Part shown: one piece after another, positions 1 to 5,015 of the stretch
Numbering within the stretch: position 1 is the first letter of the stretch
Layout of the letters: the number at the start of each line of letters is the position of its first letter
NCBI GenBank assembly: GCA_022573485.1
Contig: JACZTW010000274.1
Location: forward strand, 1-5,015
Source: Planctomycetota bacterium
Lineage (GTDB): Bacteria; Planctomycetota; Phycisphaerae; UBA1845; CAIVHJ01
Direction of reading: 5' to 3'
Length of the DNA: 5,015 bases
Translations under genes and position numbers: made by a program
Notes under the pieces: model-generated
What the model was told of the DNA's origin: nothing
Database searches by the model: none
What the model saw: only the letters and a program-made list of their open reading frames with translations

Positions 1-1
1 G

Positions 2-1510
2 CGGGGCGAATTCGACGGCGCCCTCCGCGACTGTTTCCGGAGCGTGCAACTGGAAGCAGCCGCTCCGTTGAAAGCCCTCGCCGCGGACGCCGGCGAATTG
101 TTGGGCAAGTGGCATACGCCCGCGCCGGACGGCAATCGCTGGGACAACCTGGTGAATACCAAGGGGCTCGATGCGTATGAGGCTTTGCGGAAGAGCCGGC
201 CGGAGATGGTGCATCTGGCGGGTTGGTATCTGGCGCTGGTGGCCCATCTGGCCCGCGATCACTATGACGTGCCGATCGCAACGATCGAAGACACGCTGAA
301 GTTGCTGGAAGCGTTGAGCCTGCCGCCCCCGACGCACCGACACGAGGAACTGTTGGCGGCGAGACTCCGGCATGAGCGCTGCCTGCTGGCCCGTCGAATG
401 GAACTGCACCGCTCGGCTGATCCGCCGCCGAAGCAGGACGTGGAACTGTTCCGAAGCATGTCCGACCATTGGTACGCAGCCGAAGCGGCTCTGATCGCAG
501 CTTCGACCGCCGGCGGCAGCGCGGCAGATACGCTGTTGCAACGCAGCCGTGAGCACATTGAGATCCTCAGGCCAGTGAACGCTGCGCTCGCGGCGGATTT
601 GAACAAGCACATTGAACGTTACGAAGCATCCGCGATGGGCTTCGATCAATGGCTGGAACTCGCCAAGTCGCCGGACTATCAGGATCGGCGCGGTACGGTC
701 CTGCCAGACATTCTCGTCGAAACGAGAGCGCAACTGGCCGAGCGCGTGCGGGCGGGGTTTGAAGGAAGGATCGCCGCGCGGATCGAGGCCGGCGAGCTTG
801 ATGCCGCGTTTCAGGCGGCCCAACAAGCGAAGGCGCTGGCCGTGGGGCGGACGCTCACCGTGCCGCCGGACAGCAAGCCCCATCCTCTAAGCGAGGCTGG
901 GCTGATCGCCAGCAAACTGATGTCCACCGGCGCCGGCGGCGAGGATCTGATCTCGCAGAAAGAGTTGTTCATCGAGTATTTCTATGGGCCGACGCGCGCC
1001 TGGGCGTTCTATGTGTTCGCGCCCGGCGACAACTTCAAGCCGCTGCGCGTGGTGGAACTCGATCGTGCCCAATTCGCAAGTCACTGCGCCGCCGCCATCG
1101 AGTTGGCGAAGAAGGGGGAGCCGCTTGCCGGAATCGGTGACTGGATGCTGGCTGGGCGAGATGGAACGACGCTGAGCGCTTTGTGGGATCAGCTCGGCGA
1201 GGTCAAGAAGCCCGAGCCCGTCTTTCGCCGCGTGGTCATCAGTCCGGATGGGCCGCTGTGCTACGTCCCGCTGCACAATGCCGGTCCGCCGCGGCGGACG
1301 GCGTTCGCCGCAGTGACCTGTTTGCCGACGGCCGCCGTGCTCAAGAGTGCAGACTTCATCGCCGCGCGCGATGTGCGGTTGATGTGGGATCAACAGCGCT
1401 CGAGCTTCTCGGAGCAGTGGCCAAAGGTGAGCCGCCGCGGCGCGGAGCATGTCATCACGCTTTGGCCCGGACAGACCATGCCGATCGTCCTGCGCGACCT
1501 CGCCCGCTGA
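2..1510 (+). CDS. CHAT-domain protein with helical-repeat N-terminal part; 5'-partial, catalytic segment apparently missing
   Basis: The frame is open from the first bases, so the gene begins upstream. A GTG at 44 would give 488 aa, but it has no properly spaced ribosome binding site, so I do not take it as the start. Numbering from that GTG, residues about 1-270 are Ala/Leu/Glu/Arg-rich and helical, as in the TPR-like arms of CHAT proteins. Residues about 305-440 resemble the first half of a CHAT domain: a strand around EYFYGPTRAWAFYVF, then VVISPDGPLCYVPLHNAG (397-414), then a CLPTAAVLKS segment (426-435). Near the end, GAEHVITLWPGQ (467-478) resembles the late CHAT motif GA-x-x-V-x-x-(S/T)LWP. 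Only about 30 residues separate the two blocks, where a normal domain has roughly 100-150 including the His (H-x-A-x-H-G type) and Cys (L-x-A-C type) catalytic residues. Neither motif is visible. The protein also ends soon after the LWP motif. CHAT proteins are caspase-like proteases or scaffolds, some acting in defence and cell death; this copy is probably inactive. Substrate and partners are unknown. Confidence 0.5.
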   Translation, partial: RGEFDGALRDCFRSVQLEAAAPLKALAADAGELLGKWHTPAPDGNRWDNLVNTKGLDAYEALRKSRPEMVHLAGWYLALVAHLARDHYDVPIATIEDTLKLLEALSLPPPTHRHEELLAARLRHERCLLARRMELHRSADPPPKQDVELFRSMSDHWYAAEAALIAASTAGGSAADTLLQRSREHIEILRPVNAALAADLNKHIERYEASAMGFDQWLELAKSPDYQDRRGTVLPDILVETRAQLAERVRAGFEGRIAARIEAGELDAAFQAAQQAKALAVGRTLTVPPDSKPHPLSEAGLIASKLMSTGAGGEDLISQKELFIEYFYGPTRAWAFYVFAPGDNFKPLRVVELDRAQFASHCAAAIELAKKGEPLAGIGDWMLAGRDGTTLSALWDQLGEVKKPEPVFRRVVISPDGPLCYVPLHNAGPPRRTAFAAVTCLPTAAVLKSADFIAARDVRLMWDQQRSSFSEQWPKVSRRGAEHVITLWPGQTMPIVLRDLAR

Positions 1511-1534
1511 GTTACCTCGTCAGTTCCATGCCGG

Positions 1535-1549
1535 CCCGCCTGCGGCGGG
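1535..1549. repeat. Small GC-rich hairpin after the CHAT gene
   Basis: CCCGCC, a TGC loop and GGCGGG form a perfect 6-bp stem, starting 25 bases after the CHAT stop codon. No run of T follows on either strand, so it is not a classical intrinsic terminator. It could help end the transcript, be a unit of a dispersed GC-rich palindrome, or be chance in GC-rich DNA. Only one copy is in the window. Confidence 0.3.
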
Positions 1550-1581
1550 GCAGAAGTTGGTTTCCGGCGCCTGCGAGGAAC

Positions 1582-1767
1582 TCAACCTGGACGCGGACCC
1601 ACAACTTCATTGCCGGCGATGTTGAAGTGCGTCGGGTCCAATGGCCGGGACAGCTCGCTGATCTCCAAGTCGCCCGCAGCCTGTTGAATTGCGGCATCAG
1701 AGTTCAAGTATGCGACCTGCTCCTCGGCGACGGTTTGCGCCAGAATGTCGTGCGGATTGGCGGACCG
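1582..1767 (-). pseudogene. Possible remnant of an unrecognised minus-strand gene
   Basis: This 62-codon minus-strand frame ends with TGA at 1582-1584 and is preceded in frame by TAA at 1768-1770. It reads like protein rather than a shadow: NPHDILAQTVAEEQVAYLNS is followed by a mixed-composition, Ala/Glu/Leu-rich stretch, with few of the Arg/Pro/Ser runs seen in neighbouring frames and mostly G or C at third codon positions. The same frame also stays open on the other side of the TAA, up to about 2036, including KSRGVKVMVTGGPHLPQYTG directly before the stop. One reading is a decayed gene with a nonsense mutation that converges on the CHAT gene. There is no good start codon or ribosome binding site, and I recognise no family. 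It could still be an accident of GC-rich composition. Confidence 0.2.
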
Positions 1768-1976
1768 TTAGCCGGTGTACTGCGGCAAGTGCGGCCCGCC
1801 CGTGACCATCACCTTCACGCCGCGAGACTTCATTAGCCACAATGTCCGGCGACGGACGTTTCTGCGGCAGCTGCGGCACTGGATCGAAATCGATCCGCTC
1901 GCCAGAAAAGGGCAGGCATTCTGGTACAGCTTGGATGAACTGGCCTTACGCCAACTACAAAACCATCTTTTAGGGT

Positions 1977-2021
1977 TGATCGGGGCGAGAGGATTCGAAC
2001 CTCCGACTTCTTGACGCCCAG
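1977..2021 (-). other. 3' fragment of a tRNA-Pro gene (likely GGG anticodon); candidate integration-site scar
   Basis: Read on the minus strand, the sequence matches tRNA positions 32-76. Anticodon loop CTGGGCG (2015-2021) has T33 and GGG at 34-36. It is followed by the 3' anticodon strand TCAAG (2010-2014), variable loop AAGTC (2005-2009), T-arm GGAGG-TTCGAAT-CCTCT (1988-2004), acceptor strand CGCCCCG (1981-1987), discriminator A (1980) and TCA in place of encoded CCA. The CGCCCCG acceptor strand with a TCAAG anticodon strand is typical of bacterial tRNA-Pro. The 5' half is absent: the five bases before the anticodon loop read CAGTC, which cannot pair with TCAAG, and no D-arm or CGGGGCG acceptor strand follows upstream. 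A fragment from the anticodon loop to the 3' end is the usual att duplication left by tyrosine integrases in tRNA genes. A plain deletion remnant is the alternative. Confidence 0.75.
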
Positions 2022-2036
2022 GACTGGGCTGAAGTC
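2005..2036. repeat. Nested inverted repeat across the tRNA break point
   Basis: An outer stem GACTTC (2005-2010) pairs with GAAGTC (2031-2036), and an inner stem GCCCA (2016-2020) pairs with TGGGC (2025-2029) around a GGAC loop. The two stems are joined by an asymmetric internal loop (TTGAC against T). One arm lies in the tRNA-Pro fragment and the other in the unrelated DNA beyond it, so the tRNA homology ends inside the palindrome. It could be an integrase core-type site, a transcript hairpin downstream of ppc, or chance. No T-run supports a terminator. Confidence 0.5.
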
Positions 2037-2168
2037 ATTTGTAAAGTGCCGCCAGTGCTTGGCTAACGCCACATCACGCGGTACTTGCCGAGGTGCTGAA
2101 GTGGACAAACGACAGACAAATGATCGACAATAGCTGACCTAGCGCCACCGTTTGGACCAAGTGAGCAG
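2037..2168. other. Short intergenic stretch downstream of ppc
   Basis: These 132 bases lie between the ppc stop and the inverted repeat at the tRNA scar. I see no gene and no clear intrinsic terminator. The only symmetric bits are TAGCTG (2131-2136) facing CAGCTA (2166-2171), a 6-bp match with a 29-base loop, and a tiny TTGG-A-CCAA palindrome at 2153-2161. If the tRNA fragment marks an island edge, this would be element DNA rather than original chromosome. Confidence 0.4.
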
Positions 2169-4865
2169 CTAACCCGTACTCTGCATCGCGGCTGCAATGC
2201 CGCTTATGCTCGCGAAGAGCACCGGCCGTAAGTTCGATTTCTCGGTCTTGCCGGAACCGGCGTAGCGCCTGAGTAACTCCACCTGCAAGAGGTTGAGTAA
2301 ATCGGTGAGGCCGTTGCGCTGCTCAATGGATCGCTGGATGACAGGGTTGTTGTCGAGGATCTCTTGCTGACCGGTGATCCGGAGTATGGCCGTGCGGGCA
2401 AGCTGAAACTCCGCCGAGATGCGTTCGAAATGCTTGGACACGCCGTGACCACTATTGCTGGAGAGCTCATCGTAGTGGCGTGCGATGCCTAGCCGTGCAC
2501 GAGCCATCTCCTGTTGAGCGTTATCAATGACCGCCCGGAAATATTCCCACCCCTTATACCAACGGCATAGGATCCCGCTGGTTTCTTCAGACTCCGCGAT
2601 GGCCTCGCTCAGCGCGCTGCCGATGCCATACCAACCGGGAACATTGATGCGCATCTGAGTCCATGAGAAAACCCATGGAATGGCGCGGAGATTCTCAAAA
2701 TACACGGAGCCGCTTGATCTGGCCACCGGTCGCGAGGCGATCGGAAAAGCGCTGATATGCGCGATCGGCGACACTTGGGTAAACCAGTCCCAGAAAGAGG
2801 GATCGTCTATCAGTTGCCGGTACGCCGCCATCGCCCGTTCACCCAACCGTACCATGAGTTGGTCGTCCGAGCTGGAACGAGATTCGGGTTCTGACGTGGC
2901 TTCGGATTCTGCAAGTATTGTGGCGCTGACCAACTGTTCGAGATGTCGGTGTGCAATATCTGGGATCGCATAGCGAAACGAAATGACCTCACCCTGCTCG
3001 GTCATTCGAAGCCCTCCACTCCGGCTGTCGCGCGGTGTCGCCTGGATAGCGCGATTGGATCGTCCGCCGCCCCGCCCGACCGTACCACCTCTTCCGTGGA
3101 AGAAACGAAATCTCACATCCCTGTTTCGACAGACTCCGGCAAAACGTGACATGGCGGCGTGGAGAACCCAACTCGACATAAGAAGGCCGCCGTCCTTATT
3201 GCTGTCTGAATAGCCCAGCATGATCTCTTGAACCTGCCCACGTGATTCTACGTGTCTTCGGTAGACCGGATTGGCCAACATGCCGTCCAGCAGGTCGGGG
3301 CCGTGTTCAAGATCGTCGATCGTTTCAAACAACGGCACGATATCCAAGGCGGCACAATCCATCAGACGCATAAGCCACAAAACCTCCAAGACATCACTGA
3401 CGCTGTTGGCCATGCTGATGATGTAGCTGCCCAACGCATGCCGAGCGTGTTTGCACGTTTGTTTGATGATGCCGAGAACTTTGAGAAGCTCGCGGGTTGT
3501 GTCGCTCACATCTTCGAGGCGGGGGCGGTCCATGGTCGCACGTTCTATCGACCGGCACAGTACATCGACCCTCTCGGCTTCGCCAAGCGATCGATAGTCT
3601 TGACAAACGCCGGCATGCGTCATCAGTTCTGTGACAACTTGTTCATGTACATCACTATGTTGGCGAATGTCGAGCGCGGCCAGGTGAAAACCGAACGCTT
3701 TGGCTTGAATCAGCAGATCCGCCAAGCCGCTGGAGTCAACGATCTCCGCGAGCTTCATCTGGCGCAGGCTATCGGCCAACAGTTCGATGTCAGCCACAAA
3801 CGCCTCGGCCGTGTAGGCCGCGTGGTCTTCGACAGCGGCGGTCAACCGGCTTCGCATCTCAGCTATTAGTAGGCGAAACGGTTCATGTTGAAGCCTCGCC
3901 GAGTACTCCTCACGAACAAGTTCGGTCAGTTGATCAGGTTGAACCCTCGCAGTCAGTTCTTCGGGAATGGAAATCCGCCGCTCGGACAGGCTGAGCAAGC
4001 GCATCAATTCGTTTAGCTTCCCGCGGTAGAGGTCGATGGCCGCCTGACGATGAAGCCGCAGACTCTCAAGCGTCATCTCGGCCGTCACAAGCGGATTCCC
4101 ATCTCGGTCGCCACCGATCCAGGTTCGGTATCGCACGATAGGAGGCAATTCCGGGCGGACGTTGAAGTTCTGCTCGATGGCATCGGCCACATCCCGAGAA
4201 ATCCGAGGAACCACCTGCCAGATCGAATTCGTCAAGAAATACAGCGAAGCGACGATCTCCTCCAGAACGCTGAGGCGTTCGATGCGCACTTCATCTGAAC
4301 CGTACAGCAGGAGAATGGATTGGCGGATCGTATTTTCGATGCGTGTCGTTGCGGCCACATCAATCGAAGTCTCATCCAGTTCGAGCAGGCATTCGGCAAT
4401 CTCGCGTTGCCTCCGCATGAGCGTGCGACGACGAGACTCGGTTGGATGGGCCGTCAAGGTCGGCTGAATATCAATTCGGCGAATGATGCCCATGACATCA
4501 TCGAATGACATGCCTTGTGATTTGAGCTGGAAAACCGCGTCCGCAATAGATTCCTTACGGGGCGCATTCACGGTGGCTTCACGCTGCCGGCGACGATTGA
4601 TTCGTATGATGGCAACCTTTTCAGCCTGATTACGCAGATGGAAACGCAAAGTAAGTGACTTTATAAGCTCACGTATATCCTCGAGTGTGAGTTTGCCGAT
4701 CCGTTCACGCGCGGCATGGTACGCATTGTTCTCGCCCTCTTGGCAGAGCCGCAACAATTCGTCAGACGCCTGCGTATGCCCCATCGGACCTAAACGATCA
4801 AGCACGTCGGCTTGGATCGTTGTCAATAGCTGAATGTCAGCATCAAGCTGTTTGGTGTTTGCCAT
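2169..4865 (-). CDS. ppc: Phosphoenolpyruvate carboxylase
   Basis: Cytosolic anaplerotic enzyme: PEP plus bicarbonate gives oxaloacetate plus phosphate, with Mg2+ or Mn2+, feeding the TCA cycle and aspartate-family synthesis. It is full length at 898 aa (E. coli 883). Visible family blocks in order: LTAHPTESRRRTLM (137-150, catalytic His140); WIGGDRDGNPLVTA (249-262); LDIRQHSDVH (398-407); YIISMANSVSDVLEV (481-495); VPLFETIDDL (510-519); MLGYSDSNKDGG (549-560); FFHGRGGTVGRGGG (588-601, Arg592 and Arg598); GLRMTEQGEVISFRY (618-632); LRAIPWVFSWTQMR (726-739); and the C-terminal MQSTG. Against the E. coli aspartate-inhibition site (from memory), Arg587 and Arg832 are kept as Arg598 and Arg850, Lys773 aligns with Arg789, and Asn881 with Ser896, so feedback control may differ. 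The ATG at 4865 fits the family N-terminus, but the ribosome binding site is weak. It stops at TAG. An insertion-sequence end lies about 28 bp upstream. G+C is lower than in the CHAT region. No frameshift is seen. Confidence 0.97.
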   Translation of the reverse strand: MANTKQLDADIQLLTTIQADVLDRLGPMGHTQASDELLRLCQEGENNAYHAARERIGKLTLEDIRELIKSLTLRFHLRNQAEKVAIIRINRRRQREATVNAPRKESIADAVFQLKSQGMSFDDVMGIIRRIDIQPTLTAHPTESRRRTLMRRQREIAECLLELDETSIDVAATTRIENTIRQSILLLYGSDEVRIERLSVLEEIVASLYFLTNSIWQVVPRISRDVADAIEQNFNVRPELPPIVRYRTWIGGDRDGNPLVTAEMTLESLRLHRQAAIDLYRGKLNELMRLLSLSERRISIPEELTARVQPDQLTELVREEYSARLQHEPFRLLIAEMRSRLTAAVEDHAAYTAEAFVADIELLADSLRQMKLAEIVDSSGLADLLIQAKAFGFHLAALDIRQHSDVHEQVVTELMTHAGVCQDYRSLGEAERVDVLCRSIERATMDRPRLEDVSDTTRELLKVLGIIKQTCKHARHALGSYIISMANSVSDVLEVLWLMRLMDCAALDIVPLFETIDDLEHGPDLLDGMLANPVYRRHVESRGQVQEIMLGYSDSNKDGGLLMSSWVLHAAMSRFAGVCRNRDVRFRFFHGRGGTVGRGGGRSNRAIQATPRDSRSGGLRMTEQGEVISFRYAIPDIAHRHLEQLVSATILAESEATSEPESRSSSDDQLMVRLGERAMAAYRQLIDDPSFWDWFTQVSPIAHISAFPIASRPVARSSGSVYFENLRAIPWVFSWTQMRINVPGWYGIGSALSEAIAESEETSGILCRWYKGWEYFRAVIDNAQQEMARARLGIARHYDELSSNSGHGVSKHFERISAEFQLARTAILRITGQQEILDNNPVIQRSIEQRNGLTDLLNLLQVELLRRYAGSGKTEKSNLRPVLFASISGIAAAMQSTG

Positions 4866-4960
4866 GTCAATTCATCTTCGACCGTACACCTAAGGAGTTA
4901 TTGCAAAACCTCAAGTTGAACAGCGCTAGATGACGATATTTGAACCATCGGAACAATCAT

Positions 4961-4965
4961 GGAGG
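4961..4965 (+). promoter_or_regulatory. Ribosome binding site of the transposase
   Basis: GGAGG lies 8 bases before the ATG at 4974, a near-ideal Shine-Dalgarno spacing. It decides the start: another in-frame ATG at 4959 would add five residues (MEDKP), but it overlaps this site and has no good one of its own. Confidence 0.6.
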
Positions 4966-4973
4966 ATAAACCG

Positions 4974-5015
4974 ATGGCTCGACAATGGTTAAGCGAGGAA
5001 CTGTGGGAACAAATC
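4974..5015 (+). CDS. Transposase, IS5/IS4-type, N-terminal fragment (3'-partial)
   Basis: Only the first 14 codons are in the window, MARQWLSEELWEQI. The pattern L-S/T-x-E/D-x-W-x-x-I is the hallmark opening of IS5-family transposases, whose N-terminal domain (DUF4096-like) usually continues into PLLP. A DDE catalytic domain is expected beyond the window but cannot be seen, so neither activity nor intactness can be judged. The start is set by a GGAGG site 8 bases upstream. The gene is divergent from ppc, with 108 bases between the two start codons. With so few residues the family call rests on one motif. Confidence 0.7.
   Translation, partial: MARQWLSEELWEQI

Larger units (their letters stand above)
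1511..1976. other. 466-base gap with no intact gene
   Basis: Between the CHAT stop and the tRNA fragment I find no complete gene with a start, ribosome binding site and recognisable product on either strand. The stretch holds the hairpin at 1535-1549 and the possible minus-strand remnant at 1582-1767. A plus-strand frame at 1775-2014 has a CxxC motif (CGKC) and high G/C at third positions, but its end runs through the tRNA fragment in antisense. The region is best read as decayed or rearranged DNA. Confidence 0.5.
4894..5015 (+). mobile_element. Left end of an IS5-like insertion sequence (runs past the window end)
   Basis: The start of an IS5/IS4-type transposase at 4974 implies an element whose left end lies just upstream. 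GGAGTTATTGCAAAACCTC (4894-4912) is a plausible terminal inverted repeat: TTGCAAAACC-like ends occur in IS5-family members. It is directly preceded by CTAA (4890-4893), which fits the YTAR or TNA target duplications typical of the family. The right end and second repeat are outside the window, so the exact boundary is inferred. About 80 bases of leader separate the putative end from the transposase start. Confidence 0.55.

Noticed and set aside
887..1450. Minus-strand 187-aa frame opposite the CHAT gene
   Set aside because: It is antisense to a clearly coding frame, is Arg/His/Pro-rich, and has no recognisable motif.
1183..1836. Plus-strand 217-aa frame overlapping and extending beyond the CHAT gene
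   Set aside because: It overlaps the CHAT reading frame, is strongly Arg/Ala-biased like a shadow, and does not supply the missing CHAT catalytic segment, so it is not a frameshifted continuation.
1775..2014. Plus-strand 79-aa frame with a CGKC motif, ending in ARGFEPPTS
   Set aside because: The ending is the well-known antisense translation of a tRNA T-arm and acceptor stem. There is no ribosome binding site, and the CxxC alone is not enough to claim a zinc-ribbon protein.
1977..2060. A complete tRNA gene on the minus strand
   Set aside because: The 3' half is convincing, but no 5' acceptor strand, D-arm or pairing 5' anticodon strand is found upstream.
1833..2108. Minus-strand 91-aa frame containing SEVRILSPRS
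   Set aside because: SEVRILSPRS is the familiar false translation of a tRNA 3' end, and the rest is low-quality Ala/Arg/Ser-rich sequence.
2110..2168. Intrinsic terminator for ppc
   Set aside because: The only inverted matches are short with a long loop, and no T-run follows on the minus strand.
3252..3869. Plus-strand 205-aa frame inside ppc
   Set aside because: It is fully antisense to conserved PEP carboxylase blocks and has no independent support.
1..5015. CRISPR array or tandem repeats
   Set aside because: No regularly spaced direct repeats were seen anywhere in the window.

Overview
The window is bacterial and mosaic. I cannot place it to species. A TPR/CHAT-type protein beside a bacterial-type PEP carboxylase would fit several environmental lineages (Planctomycetota, Acidobacteriota and others), so this is only a weak hint. 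Lines counted by eye give roughly 63-68% G+C in the left part (about 1-1900) and roughly 52-57% in the carboxylase gene, so the two halves probably have different histories.

Layout from left to right. (1) Positions 2-1510, plus strand: the 3' part of a gene for a helical-repeat protein with a C-terminal CHAT (caspase-HetF-associated) protease-like domain. The domain looks internally shortened and lacks the expected His/Cys catalytic segment. (2) Positions 1511-1976: no convincing intact gene. It holds a small GC-rich hairpin and a minus-strand frame with coding-like composition broken by a stop, possibly a decayed gene. (3) Positions 1977-2021, minus strand: the 3' part of a tRNA-Pro gene, from the anticodon loop to the 3' end. 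The 5' half is missing and a nested inverted repeat overlaps the break. This is what an integrase attachment-site scar looks like. (4) Positions 2169-4865, minus strand: an intact gene for phosphoenolpyruvate carboxylase (ppc, 898 aa). (5) From about 4894 to the window end: the left end of an IS5-like insertion sequence, with the start of its transposase at 4974-5015 on the plus strand, divergent from ppc and only about 28 bp from its start codon.

Functionally, the only complete gene is ppc, which replenishes oxaloacetate for the TCA cycle and amino-acid synthesis. The rest is consistent with rearrangement: a damaged CHAT gene, a tRNA scar at the compositional boundary, and an insertion sequence where the ppc promoter would be expected. 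I see no clear new multi-gene system. The best leads are the tRNA-Pro scar as a possible island edge, the IS sitting on the ppc promoter, and the CHAT protein without its catalytic core.
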